DNA from: Robertmurraya korlensis
Lineage (GTDB): Bacteria; Bacillota; Bacilli; Bacillales; Cytobacillaceae
Reading direction: 5' to 3'
NCBI RefSeq assembly: GCF_023715225.1
Contig: NZ_JAMBNS010000001.1
Location: forward strand, 682,001 to 746,000
Length of the DNA: 64,000 nucleotides
The position numbers and the translations under genes are program-made. This document shows positions 8,829-17,044 of the stretch, in pieces. A model generated the notes under the pieces. That model did not search any database. It was given only the letters and a program-made list of their open reading frames with translations, and was not told the DNA's origin. The number at the start of each line of letters is the position of its first letter. Position 1 is the first letter of the stretch.

Positions 8829-10352
8829 ATGATTACTGCCATAAAGCAGATGGAACGAGAGTTTTTGGATTATGTTAAAAAAATGGGTGCGTATAAAGAA
8901 GCGCTTGGACTTATATATTGGGATCTTCGAACGGGAGCACCGAAAAAAGGGATGGAGCAGCGTTCAGAAGTCATTGGTATGCTGTCTAGTGAAGTGTTTA
9001 AAATGTCAACATCTGAGGAAATGGCTGCATACATAGCAAATCTTACTAATATGGAACATGATAATGAACTGAGTGAGATAACTAAAAAAACGGTTGCTGA
9101 ATGTAAAAAGGAATACGATCGAAACAAAAAAATTCCAGCTGAAGAATACAAAGAATTTGTGATCCTTCAGTCGAAATCAGAGGCAGTATGGGAAGAGGCA
9201 AAGGATGCTTCAAACTTTTCCATGTTCCAACCATACCTCGAGAAGATAGTTGATATGACAAAAAAATTTATAACCTATTGGGGTTACACGGAAAATAAAT
9301 ATAATACTCTGCTAGATATGTATGAGCCTGGTATTACAGTCGACATTCTTGATCAAGTATTTAGTGAGCTTCGAGAAAAAATCGTTCCTTTAGTTCAACA
9401 AATAAAGGAATCAGAAAACAAGCCAAATACACAATTTCTGTATAAACATTTTTCTAAGGAAAATCAGCGAGAATTTAGCTTGGAAATCCTAAAGAAAGTT
9501 GGCTATGATTTTAACTCGGGTAGATTAGATGAAACGGTACATCCATTTGCGACTGGATTAAATCCAGGGGATGTTCGTGTGACAACGAAGTATGATGAAA
9601 AAGACTTCCGTACAGCTATATTTGGTACGATACACGAAGCAGGACATGCATTATATGAACAGAATATTTCTCCCGCATTAATCGGAACTCCTTTATGTAC
9701 AGGAACATCCATGGGGATTCATGAATCACAATCTTTATTTTATGAAAATTTTATTGGTAGAAGTCTATCTTTTTGGAAAGGTAATTTTGACTTGCTAAAA
9801 GAATACGCTCCTGCACAGTTTCAAGATGTTTCGATTGAACAATTTTACCGAGCGATCAATGAATCGAAGCCGTCGCTCATACGCATAGAAGCGGATGAAC
9901 TAACTTATGCATTGCATATTATGATCAGGTACGAAATTGAAAAAGGGATTTTTAATGATGAAATTGAAGTAAAGGACTTGCCTAAAGTTTGGAATGAAAA
10001 ATATGAACAATACCTAGGGATTACTCCAGATAATGATGCAAATGGTGTTCTTCAAGACGTTCATTGGTCGGATGGAAGCTTTGGGTACTTCCCGTCCTAT
10101 GCGCTTGGTTATATTTATGCTGCTCAACTAAAACATGCCATGTTATGTGATATTCCCCACTATGAGCAACTACTTGAGGAGGGGAACCTTCTACCAATAA
10201 AAGAGTGGTTAACCAATAATATTCATCAGCATGGAAAAATGAAGCTACCTCTTGAATTGATTAAAGATATTACGGGAGAAGGCCTGAACGCTTCCTATTT
10301 AATTAACTATCTTTATAGTAAATACGAGAGAATTTATAAAATAAAAAAATAA
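8829..10352 (+). CDS. ypwA: M32 family metallocarboxypeptidase (carboxypeptidase Taq type)
   Basis: 507 residues from ATG 8829, chosen because GAGGAGGGG sits just upstream and the length matches B. subtilis YpwA (501); the frame is open for another 33 codons through the preceding terminator, which is not plausible coding. Zinc-binding HEXXH is in TIHEAGHALYEQ, followed by the downstream glutamate in MGIHESQSLFYEN. Other M32 blocks are YWDLRTGAPKKG near the N terminus and HWSDGSFGYFPSYALG near the C terminus. It is a cytoplasmic peptidase removing C-terminal residues. Confidence 0.94.
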   Translation: MITAIKQMEREFLDYVKKMGAYKEALGLIYWDLRTGAPKKGMEQRSEVIGMLSSEVFKMSTSEEMAAYIANLTNMEHDNELSEITKKTVAECKKEYDRNKKIPAEEYKEFVILQSKSEAVWEEAKDASNFSMFQPYLEKIVDMTKKFITYWGYTENKYNTLLDMYEPGITVDILDQVFSELREKIVPLVQQIKESENKPNTQFLYKHFSKENQREFSLEILKKVGYDFNSGRLDETVHPFATGLNPGDVRVTTKYDEKDFRTAIFGTIHEAGHALYEQNISPALIGTPLCTGTSMGIHESQSLFYENFIGRSLSFWKGNFDLLKEYAPAQFQDVSIEQFYRAINESKPSLIRIEADELTYALHIMIRYEIEKGIFNDEIEVKDLPKVWNEKYEQYLGITPDNDANGVLQDVHWSDGSFGYFPSYALGYIYAAQLKHAMLCDIPHYEQLLEEGNLLPIKEWLTNNIHQHGKMKLPLELIKDITGEGLNASYLINYLYSKYERIYKIKK

Positions 10353-10407
10353 CTACGTAGGATGAAAATTAGTTCGCTTAAAGCAATATGAATTACCTGT
10401 TGAAACC

Positions 10408-10440
10408 ACAAACAGCGCCCATTAATAGGCGCTGTTTGTT
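10408..10440. terminator. Hairpin between convergent ypwA and oxidase operon
   Basis: Twelve-base perfect stem ACAAACAGCGCC / GGCGCTGTTTGT, with A/T-rich ends on both sides, so it can terminate transcription from either direction. Confidence 0.75.
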
Positions 10441-10441
10441 A

Positions 10442-12091
10442 TTACCATAATTTATAACCTTTTGAACCAATTGGAGCATTCTGAATCATATCTATAAATG
10501 GTATGGTGTAAGCGAACAAGATTAATAAAGCAGTAATTCCTAGCCAAAGTTTCCAGTTTTCAAATACCATTGGTGATTTTTCAGCTTTATCACTAACTTC
10601 TCCAATTGGAAATTCTTCTTCTCCTTTTGGTGCAAAAAATGCTAAATTCACAAAAATGTAAAGCATTAGAATAATTGCAACGAAAAGGATTGTGCCACCT
10701 ACAGCTTGAGCGATTTGATACGGTATCCATTCAGTCGCTTGCGCAGCTCCCCCATACTCTGAAAAAGAAGAACGTCGTGGTGCACCTAGTAATCCAGCTG
10801 CGTGCATCGCACCTGACATAAAGGTCATACCGATTGCCCAAAGAACACCTTGATAAATTGCAAGTTTATTCATTGCTTTTGTTAATACACGGCCTGTTAC
10901 ATGTGGAACCAGCCAGTAAGAAATACCGAAGAAAGTTAAAACAACGGCGGTTGCAAGTGTTAAATGGAAGTGTCCAGTAACCCAAATTGTATTATGAATT
11001 ACTTGGTTCAATTGATGGGAAGCATTCACCAGTCCACCTGCACCTGCAGGTATAAATGAAAGCATTCCGATAAAAGGCACTGTAAATCTTGCATCTCCCC
11101 AAGGCAGCTTCTTAAACCATCCGAAGAGTCCGGTTGCTCCTTTCGAGCGACCATAGCTTTCGAAAGTGGCAAAGAGGGAGAAGGCGGTCATTAATGATGG
11201 AATGACAACTAAAAAGGTTAAGATAACCTGTAAAAACTTCCAAGCAGGATCAATACCAGGCTCCATTAACTGATGGTGAAAACCAACAGGGATAGAGAAT
11301 AGTAAGAATAAGATAAAGGACAAACGAGCTAGTGAATCAGAGAAGATTTTTGCCCCAATTACTTTTGGAATGACTACATACCATGCCATATAGGCAGGCA
11401 ATAACCAGAAATAAACAAGTGGATGTCCGAAATACCAGAATAGTGTACGGCTAACTAGAACGTCCACTCGATCAACAATCCCGAGTGACCAAGGAAGTAA
11501 TTGGAATAAAACGGTTGCAGCAACACCGATTGTTGCGACAATCCATAACATGGTATTAACAACAGCCATAAACGTAATTAAAGGACTTGGCTGACCAGGG
11601 TTTTGCTTTCTCCAGCTAATATATTTACCTAGTACTGCAGCTCCATCTACCCAGCTACCTACCACAACAAGAGTTAGACCCAGGTAGTAAATAAAATGTG
11701 CTTGTAATGGCGCATAGAAGGTATATAATACAGAAGCTTTATTTAGTAGAATCATTGTGGCTGCCATTAGCGTGCCAGCAGTCATTAACCAAAAGCCGAT
11801 CCAACCTAATTTTCTTTGAAGATTGGATAATGTACCTGATGTACGACTTGTGGCAGCAATTTGAAAGCCCATAATGAAAAATGTTGTTAAAACCAATCCG
11901 AGCACAACACCGTGAACTGTTAATATTTGATAATAGCCAATTCCTGCAGGTAATACAAATTTTCCAGAACGTACTAATGTTTGCAGAAGACCTGCCAGCC
12001 CACCCACAGCCAAAGCAATGAATGCCACATAAAAATGGGCCATAACTAATTTTCCATCACGAGGATCAATTTTCGCATTTAATGTATTCAT
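10442..12091 (-). CDS. ba3-type cytochrome c oxidase subunit I
   Basis: 549 residues with about 13 membrane helices. Ligands typical of the B-family oxidases are visible: HGVVLG (low-spin haem), GHPLVYFWLLPAY with the CuB histidine and cross-linked tyrosine, HHQLMEPG (the two other CuB histidines) and GHFHLTLA (haem histidines). The HPLVYFWLLPAY string is close to the Thermus ba3 enzyme and differs from HPEVY of aa3 enzymes. It reduces O2 to water at the cytoplasmic membrane and pumps protons. ATG at 12091 overlaps the stop of subunit II (TAATG), so the two are coupled. Confidence 0.93.
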   Translation of the reverse strand: MNTLNAKIDPRDGKLVMAHFYVAFIALAVGGLAGLLQTLVRSGKFVLPAGIGYYQILTVHGVVLGLVLTTFFIMGFQIAATSRTSGTLSNLQRKLGWIGFWLMTAGTLMAATMILLNKASVLYTFYAPLQAHFIYYLGLTLVVVGSWVDGAAVLGKYISWRKQNPGQPSPLITFMAVVNTMLWIVATIGVAATVLFQLLPWSLGIVDRVDVLVSRTLFWYFGHPLVYFWLLPAYMAWYVVIPKVIGAKIFSDSLARLSFILFLLFSIPVGFHHQLMEPGIDPAWKFLQVILTFLVVIPSLMTAFSLFATFESYGRSKGATGLFGWFKKLPWGDARFTVPFIGMLSFIPAGAGGLVNASHQLNQVIHNTIWVTGHFHLTLATAVVLTFFGISYWLVPHVTGRVLTKAMNKLAIYQGVLWAIGMTFMSGAMHAAGLLGAPRRSSFSEYGGAAQATEWIPYQIAQAVGGTILFVAIILMLYIFVNLAFFAPKGEEEFPIGEVSDKAEKSPMVFENWKLWLGITALLILFAYTIPFIDMIQNAPIGSKGYKLW

Positions 12092-12567
12092 TATTCCACC
12101 ACCTTGATTTTAGACGTCATCATGTGGTGTCCAGAACCACAATATTCATTACATAAAATTAAGTATTCTCCAGCTTTGTCAAAGGTAGTGACATACTCGC
12201 TTATATAACCAGGCTCTAACATCATGTTAATATTTGTTCCAGCAACTTGAAATCCGTGAATGACGTCTTTTGTTGTTGCAATTACCTTTACTTTTGCTCC
12301 AAGTGGAACTTCAATCTCCCCTGGAGAATAAGCGAAAGCTTGAGCTACATATACTAATTCATAATCCCAGTCTTTGCCCTCAACTTTTTTAAGTCCTGGC
12401 TCGTTGAATGGTGCAGTTGTATCAACTTTTTCAGGATTTATTGTTGCTAAGCAGCTTGGTGGTTGATTTCCGAGATAAAAGGCACTAACACCTAAAACGG
12501 TTAGGAAAACTAGAAGTGTCCCAATCCCAAATATCAGCCAAATTTTTTCAAACTTATGCATGTGCAT
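12091..12567 (-). CDS. ba3-type cytochrome c oxidase subunit II (CuA)
   Basis: 158 residues from the ATG at 12567, chosen because AAAGGGG lies upstream; the longer frame to 12630 overlaps the preceding small gene. One N-terminal membrane helix (about residues 9-31), then a cupredoxin domain. CuA ligands are the distal His in VIHGFQV and the CNEYCGSGHHMM motif (C-x3-C-x3-H-x2-M). It takes electrons from cytochrome c and passes them to subunit I, encoded next. Confidence 0.92.
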   Translation of the reverse strand: MHMHKFEKIWLIFGIGTLLVFLTVLGVSAFYLGNQPPSCLATINPEKVDTTAPFNEPGLKKVEGKDWDYELVYVAQAFAYSPGEIEVPLGAKVKVIATTKDVIHGFQVAGTNINMMLEPGYISEYVTTFDKAGEYLILCNEYCGSGHHMMTSKIKVVE

Positions 12568-12590
12568 GGTAACTGTATCCCCTTTCTCTC

Positions 12591-12740
12591 TTAAAAACGA
12601 TCTAAAAATAAGAAGTAAACGCTCACCCATGTTACTATTAGAAAGAATCCTAATAGGAAAACGGAAGCTAATGTGCCCTTTAAAGAAGAGCTATCCTCTA
12701 TTTCCGTCTTTGTTTTTCGGTTGAGTTCCATTTTCGCCAT
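12591..12740 (-). CDS. Cytochrome oxidase subunit IIa (49 aa)
   Basis: Too short for most ORF calls. ATG 12740, stop 12591, 49 residues: a charged N terminus (MAKMELNRKTKTEIEDSSS), one membrane helix (about residues 23-46), then DRF. GGGAGGGAG lies seven bases upstream of the ATG. Position and shape match subunit IIa of ba3 oxidases, a single helix that fills the place of a missing helix in the short subunit II. It is the first gene of the three-gene operon, 23 bases before subunit II. Confidence 0.8.
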   Translation of the reverse strand: MAKMELNRKTKTEIEDSSSLKGTLASVFLLGFFLIVTWVSVYFLFLDRF

Positions 12741-12893
12741 AACCCTCACTCCCTCCCCAAGGTTTCACAATAAATAAATGATTACAATTTCATAATACAA
12801 GACAATTGTTCCAATTCCATTAGCTTTCATTGATTTCACAAATTGTTCAATTGTTATGTATTTACTATGATAGTAGTGAAAAGTTATTGTGAC

Positions 12894-12909
12894 AGTGATT
12901 TAAATCACA
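12894..12909. promoter_or_regulatory. FNR/CRP-type palindrome upstream of ba3 oxidase
   Basis: AGTGATTTAAATCACA: the inner 14 bases are a perfect palindrome. It matches TGTGA-N6-TCACA at nine of ten positions. It lies 154 bases upstream of the subunit IIa start. Two TTTGTGAA half-sites resembling the ResD box flank it (12834-12842 on minus, 12935-12943 on plus). Confidence 0.5.
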
Positions 12910-12963
12910 TTCAGCTTTCTTGAAATGTGAAACATTTGTGAAGAAGATAAATTTTAAAAATAT

Positions 12964-12979
12964 ATGATAACGGTTACGA
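12964..12979. promoter_or_regulatory. Candidate cre site (CcpA)
   Basis: ATGATAACGGTTACGA fits WTGNNARCGNWWWCAW at all but one position. It lies about 225 bases upstream of the oxidase operon. Catabolite control of terminal oxidases is known in Bacillus; the assignment to this operon is inference. Confidence 0.4.
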
Positions 12980-13020
12980 ATGTCGTTATAAAAGCATTTG
13001 TAGATGAGTGATATTTATTA

Positions 13021-13056
13021 CACAATAAAACACACCCTAGAAACCTAGAGTGTGTT
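13021..13056 (-). terminator. Terminator of the minus-strand zinc-protein gene
   Basis: Stem AACACAC-CTAG (13029-13040) with CTAG-GTGTGTT (13045-13056), one mismatch, AAAC loop; on the minus strand it is followed by TTTTATT. It overlaps the stop codon. Confidence 0.75.
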
Positions 13057-13270
13057 ACACGATTGTACTATCCCACTTTGAATAAGATCCTGATCCTTCG
13101 CAGCCTTCACAATCAAAGATATGGTTATATGGGATGAATTCTCCTACTGGAGGATGCACATGATACCCTTTCCCGTGACATTGAGGGCACTTATCTTCCT
13201 CATACATGGCTTCCAGATGCTCCTGATACTTTCCTTCTCGCCAATTAAAGAAGGCTTGAATGATTCCCAA
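13055..13270 (-). CDS. Small zinc-binding protein with two CxxCxGxG-type motifs (71 aa)
   Basis: 71 residues. CPQCHGKGYH and CEGCEGSGSY are DnaJ-type zinc-knuckle motifs, so one zinc ion is likely bound by the four cysteines. The N terminus (MGIIQAFFNWREGKYQEHLE) is amphipathic. TTG at 13270 follows AGGTGGTGA. Such short proteins occur in many Bacillus genomes, sometimes mislabelled as methionine aminopeptidase; I know no function. It stands alone between the oxidase promoter region and a plus-strand zinc-ribbon gene. Confidence 0.8.
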   Translation of the reverse strand: MGIIQAFFNWREGKYQEHLEAMYEEDKCPQCHGKGYHVHPPVGEFIPYNHIFDCEGCEGSGSYSKWDSTIV

Positions 13271-13520
13271 GATGATTCACCACCTAAAAAACTTTATTTG
13301 TTCCTATTATTTCTAATGGGGTTACCTCTATACATATTATTAAGGTAGAGGTGTTAAGGTGCTGTTGATAATTGGTATTTGGATATGGTTATGTTCACCA
13401 TGGATTTTTCATATTTATTATTATTCTTGAAGCTTTTAGACTGCTTGTAGGAACCTCTTGTATGAAGAATAAATATACTGATAGTAATATTGGTCAGTAA
13501 GAAATAGTGAGGGATAATAT

Positions 13521-13646
13521 ATGGTGAAATACTATTGTGAACACTGCCGAACCCTTTATGATGGGAAGGTAGTTTGTCTGGTTTGCGGTGAATTGGTGTG
13601 TAAAGAGATTTATATAGAGGTGCAAAGACAACAAGACAAGAAGTAA
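13521..13646 (+). CDS. Tiny zinc-ribbon protein (41 aa)
   Basis: ATG 13521 to TAA 13646, with AGTGAGGGA six bases upstream. The translation has CEHC and CLVCGELVC, a classic two-knuckle zinc ribbon, and a basic tail ending RQQDKK. A strong terminator follows at once, so this is a complete transcription unit. Function unknown. Bases 13271-13520 upstream show no other gene. Confidence 0.6.
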   Translation: MVKYYCEHCRTLYDGKVVCLVCGELVCKEIYIEVQRQQDKK

Positions 13647-13653
13647 TATGATG

Positions 13654-13688
13654 AAAGGAAAAAGAAACCCTTTTTCCTTTTCTTTTTG
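13654..13688 (+). terminator. Intrinsic terminator after zinc-ribbon gene
   Basis: Eleven-base stem AAAGGAAAAAG / CTTTTTCCTTT with a five-base loop, then TTCTTTTT. Confidence 0.8.
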
Positions 13689-13737
13689 CCTATCGTTTGA
13701 TATGTTGATTCATATATGAATGTAAAGGGGGATCATT

Positions 13738-14511
13738 GTGTACTTACCATCATTTCAATTAGATAATAAACATGCGATAGTTACTGGTGCTGGAAGAGGA
13801 ATTGGAAAAGCACTAGCCATTGGTCTTGCAGAAGCAGGGGCAGATGTTGCCTTACTTTCTCGTACCGAGAGCGATTTAAGGGAAACTGCTGAAATCATTC
13901 GTTCTCTTGGCAAGAGGGTCCTCGTTATACCAACAGATGTCACCTCAAAAGAGGAAGTGTTAAAAGCTGTTTCTACGGTGGAAAGTGAGTGGGGAGAAAT
14001 ACATATTCTTATCAATAATGCAGGAATGAATATTCGTTCTACAGCTTTTGAGGTTACAGAGGAAGAGTGGCAGACGATTATGGATACGAATTTAAAGTCA
14101 GCCTTTATGATGTCACAACAAGTTGGTAAAGTGATGCAGAAGTACGGAACAGCGGGGAGAATCATATCTATTTCATCTGTTGCTGGGCATGTTGCCTTAC
14201 GAACAGGTGTCGTTTATGCGGCAACAAAAGCGGCCATGATTCAAATGACCAAGGTGCTTGCATTAGAATGGGGTCCTCATAATATTAATGTGAATAGCAT
14301 AGGTCCATGGTATTTCAAAACACCTTTAACGGAAACCTTACTTTCTAACAAAGAGTATGTAGAAGATATTTTAGCCGTTACGCCTTTAAATCGTGTCGGA
14401 GAATTACCAGAACTAGTAGGTCCTGTCGTCATGCTAGCTTCTGAAGCAGGAAATTATATTAGTGGGCAAACCATTTTTGTTGATGGCGGTATGACCATTC
14501 ACGGATTTTAA
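13738..14511 (+). CDS. SDR family oxidoreductase
   Basis: 257 residues, classical short-chain dehydrogenase. NAD(P)-binding TGAGRGIG is at about 17-24, NNAG at about 91, catalytic Ser in SISSVAG and YAATK as the YxxxK pair, with FVDGGMTIHGF at the C terminus. It resembles gluconate 5-dehydrogenase and FabG-like enzymes; the substrate cannot be read from the sequence. GTG 13738 follows GGGGGAT. It is monocistronic, with terminators before and after. Confidence 0.88.
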   Translation: MYLPSFQLDNKHAIVTGAGRGIGKALAIGLAEAGADVALLSRTESDLRETAEIIRSLGKRVLVIPTDVTSKEEVLKAVSTVESEWGEIHILINNAGMNIRSTAFEVTEEEWQTIMDTNLKSAFMMSQQVGKVMQKYGTAGRIISISSVAGHVALRTGVVYAATKAAMIQMTKVLALEWGPHNINVNSIGPWYFKTPLTETLLSNKEYVEDILAVTPLNRVGELPELVGPVVMLASEAGNYISGQTIFVDGGMTIHGF

Positions 14512-14517
14512 AAAAAT

Positions 14518-14546
14518 GTAGAGAGGCAAATCCTCTCTACTTATTT
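14518..14546. terminator. Bidirectional terminator between SDR gene and cheX
   Basis: Nine-base stem GTAGAGAGG / CCTCTCTAC with loop CAAAT. A run of A precedes and TTATTTT follows, so both convergent genes can use it. Confidence 0.85.
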
Positions 14547-14992
14547 TCTACCATAATAATTAGTTCAATCGTTCCTAAGTCTTGAATATTGATTGGTAAA
14601 CGGAATGCCTTATCAAATCCGTAAACCTTTGTTTCTCCAACCAAAACTGTAGGTGGGGTAATATCCGTTTCATGACCTTTTTGTGAAATCGTTGTAGATA
14701 AATTCCCTGCAATCATATTTCCTAACTCTCCTGCAAAGGACTCTAGCATTTCTCCTTCTAAAGCCATACCGAACATTCCTTCTCCGATCTTACCAAACAC
14801 CTGTTCATTTCCATCAATAATAATTCGACCTCTAACATCTCCGGTCATTCCAATCAAAACACCAATCGAATGCTGTGTAAAAGGCTGTGTAAAAAGAGAT
14901 GGTTTTTCAACGGCTAGGTCAAATGGAAGAACGGATTTAACTGAATCGATAGTCCCGTTTAATATATCTGTTACTTGCTTTGATAAAGTCAT
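14537..14992 (-). CDS. cheX: CheX-like chemotaxis phosphatase
   Basis: 151 residues. The single conserved phosphatase helix reads ESFAGELGNMIAGN, with the E and N that remove phosphate from CheY-P in the CheC/CheX/FliY family. CheX has one such helix and works as a dimer, in contrast with CheC, which has two. The C-terminal GTIELIIMVENK strand also fits CheX. ATG 14992 follows GGAGGAA. No chemotaxis operon is nearby, so it is a stand-alone gene. Confidence 0.85.
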   Translation of the reverse strand: MTLSKQVTDILNGTIDSVKSVLPFDLAVEKPSLFTQPFTQHSIGVLIGMTGDVRGRIIIDGNEQVFGKIGEGMFGMALEGEMLESFAGELGNMIAGNLSTTISQKGHETDITPPTVLVGETKVYGFDKAFRLPINIQDLGTIELIIMVENK

Positions 14993-15133
14993 TTATATTC
15001 CTCCAACTAGTCGAATATCTTTATATTATCATAGATACTAAAGAAAATAACATGGTTTTCTCATTTTCAATAGTAAAAAATAATGGGAATTAAAGTAGTT
15101 CTTTTGATTCATTTCTATGGTAAAAATTATCTA

Positions 15134-15228
15134 GTGATTTGAAGCGGAAATCAACTTATAATGAAAGAGCACAGCAACTCCTTCAAGACATGGATGGCTC
15201 TCTACTTACTCTAGTAGGGAGTTTTTTT
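15134..15228 (+). promoter_or_regulatory. Possible short RNA or leader upstream of bpsA
   Basis: A perfect TATAAT (15157-15162), with a weak -35 GTGATT 17 bases upstream, is followed 35 bases later by an intrinsic terminator: stem CTCTCTAC / GTAGGGAG (15198-15221) and seven T. No ORF lies between them. The transcript would be about 60 nt, and the terminator sits 66 bases before bpsA. It may be a small RNA or an attenuator. The rest of 14993-15294 shows nothing else. Confidence 0.4.
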
Positions 15229-15294
15229 CATGTATAAATCTCCTGTTTTTGGAAAAAGTATCCTTAATATGGTGATCATGGAAGGAGCAAAGCA

Positions 15295-16386
15295 ATGCCA
15301 GCAATCCTATCAGTAGGTGAAGCACCCCCGCAATACGAAATAACACAAACTGAAGTGATGAATTTTTCTCGAAAACTTTTTACAGATGCATTTCACGATA
15401 TTGAAAGATTGCTTCAGGCATTTCAGCACGGCCAAATTATAAAACGACATTTTGCTAGAAGTATTGAATGGTTTGCAAAAGAGAGGTCGTTTAAGGAAAA
15501 AAATGATGCATATATAGAAACAGCTATACAGTTAGGTACAAAAGCAATAGAAAATTGTCTGCAAAATAAAGATTATTTGAAGAAACCAATAGATTATGAA
15601 GACATAGACGCAATTTTTACTATATCAAGTACTGGTTTAGCAACCCCTAGTTTAGAAGCAAGGATTATGAATATCCTTCCATTTTCGATACATACGAAAC
15701 GAATTCCTATCTGGGGTCTTGGCTGTGCAGGGGGAGCTTCTGGATTATCAAGAGCATACGAATACTGCCTCGCTTTTCCCACTGCCAAAGTACTTGTGCT
15801 TACAATTGAATTATGCAGTTTAACATTCCAAAAAAACGATCTGTCCAAAAGTAACTTGATTGGGTCATCCCTTTTTGCCGACGGAGTAGCATGTGCTCTT
15901 GTAGTAGGAGATCAAGTACAAAAGGAAAACATCAGTCAATTAACCGCCTATCCAACGATATTTGCAACAAGGTCAACAACCATGAAGGACTCGCTAGATG
16001 TAATGGGTTGGGAAGTAAAAGAAAATGGACTTTATGTTGTTTTTTCTAAGGATATTCCATCTATTATTGAAAAATGGTTAAAGCCCAATGTAAATAGCTT
16101 TCTTATGGAGAATGGCTGCCAACTTGAAGAGCTTCAGCATTTTATTGCACATCCAGGAGGAAAGAAGGTTCTAGACGCCTACGTAAAATCATTGCAGTTA
16201 CCAGCAGAAATGTTAGAAATATCTGCAAATGTGTTAAAGAATTACGGGAATATGTCATCAGCAACCATTTTATATGTTTTGAATCGGACGATGAAAGTGG
16301 CAAAAAAACATGATTTGGGGCTTGCAACGGCATTAGGACCTGGTTTTAGCTCAGAATTACTTCTCTTACAATGGAGGGAAACATAA
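15295..16386 (+). CDS. bpsA: BpsA (BcsA) type III polyketide synthase
   Basis: 363 residues; B. subtilis BpsA is 365. The chalcone-synthase triad is intact: Cys144 in WGLGCAGGASGL, His286 in FIAHPGG and Asn319 in NYGNMSSAT. In B. subtilis BpsA condenses long-chain acyl-CoA with malonyl- or methylmalonyl-CoA to alkylpyrones, which BpsB then O-methylates. ATG 15295 follows GAAGGAG. The stop overlaps the ATG of bpsB (TAATG), so the pair is coupled. Confidence 0.93.
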   Translation: MPAILSVGEAPPQYEITQTEVMNFSRKLFTDAFHDIERLLQAFQHGQIIKRHFARSIEWFAKERSFKEKNDAYIETAIQLGTKAIENCLQNKDYLKKPIDYEDIDAIFTISSTGLATPSLEARIMNILPFSIHTKRIPIWGLGCAGGASGLSRAYEYCLAFPTAKVLVLTIELCSLTFQKNDLSKSNLIGSSLFADGVACALVVGDQVQKENISQLTAYPTIFATRSTTMKDSLDVMGWEVKENGLYVVFSKDIPSIIEKWLKPNVNSFLMENGCQLEELQHFIAHPGGKKVLDAYVKSLQLPAEMLEISANVLKNYGNMSSATILYVLNRTMKVAKKHDLGLATALGPGFSSELLLLQWRET

Positions 16387-16949
16387 TGTTCTTATTATTT
16401 CTTACATTCGTGATTTTTCAGCGAATTTGTGAATTAGCAGTCGCTAAAAGAAATGAGAAATGGATGAAAGAGCAGGGTGGGGTAGAATTCGGGAAAACAC
16501 ATTACGTATTTATTGTTCTTGTCCATGCATTATTTTTTATATCACTTTGTCTTGAGGTGTTAGTACAAGAACGTGTAATCTCTCCATATTGGCCAGCGCT
16601 GGTTAGCTTGTTTTTGGTCACACAAATAGGAAGAATTTGGGCGCTGTTGTCTTTAGGAAAGTATTGGAATACAAAAATAATCGTCGTACCACATGCTACA
16701 GTTATTAAAAAAGGTCCATATAAGTTTCTCAAGCACCCAAACTATTTAATTGTGACCGTAGAATTTTTCGTGATTCCACTTCTTTTTCAAGCATACGGAA
16801 CACTTATAGCTTTTTCACTCCTTAATGCTCTTATCTTAATGATACGCATTCCAGCTGAGGAAAGGGCTCTTTGTGAACACACAAAATACAATGAGGTATT
16901 TCATAAAACAAACCGATTGCTCCCGTTACCGTTTATGAAAAAAATGTGA
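16386..16949 (+). CDS. bpsB: BpsB (YpbQ) isoprenylcysteine carboxyl methyltransferase-like O-methyltransferase
   Basis: 187 residues from ATG 16386; GGAGGG lies inside the end of bpsA. It is an integral membrane protein of about five helices. The C-terminal ICMT signature is visible: GPYKFLKHPNYL and the RIPAEERAL stretch, which bind SAM. In B. subtilis it methylates the alkylpyrones made by BpsA. Confidence 0.93.
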   Translation: MFLLFLTFVIFQRICELAVAKRNEKWMKEQGGVEFGKTHYVFIVLVHALFFISLCLEVLVQERVISPYWPALVSLFLVTQIGRIWALLSLGKYWNTKIIVVPHATVIKKGPYKFLKHPNYLIVTVEFFVIPLLFQAYGTLIAFSLLNALILMIRIPAEERALCEHTKYNEVFHKTNRLLPLPFMKKM

Positions 16950-16965
16950 ATGCTCAGAAAGTTTA

Positions 16966-17016
16966 TTGATAGTGATTATCATTCGTGATATAGTGTTCAT
17001 ATGAAAATAATTATCA
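16966..17016 (+). promoter_or_regulatory. Sigma-A promoter with two Fur boxes
   Basis: TTGATA (16966-16971), a 17-base spacer and TATAGT (16989-16994). TGATAGTGATTATCA (16967-16981) and TGAAAATAATTATCA (17002-17016) each match the Bacillus 7-1-7 Fur box TGATAAT-N-ATTATCA at 13 of 14 positions. One overlaps the -35 and spacer, the other the start site, the usual arrangement for iron-dependent repression. Confidence 0.85.
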
Positions 17017-17044
17017 CTCTCATTAAAGAGGACGGTGTTGGCAA

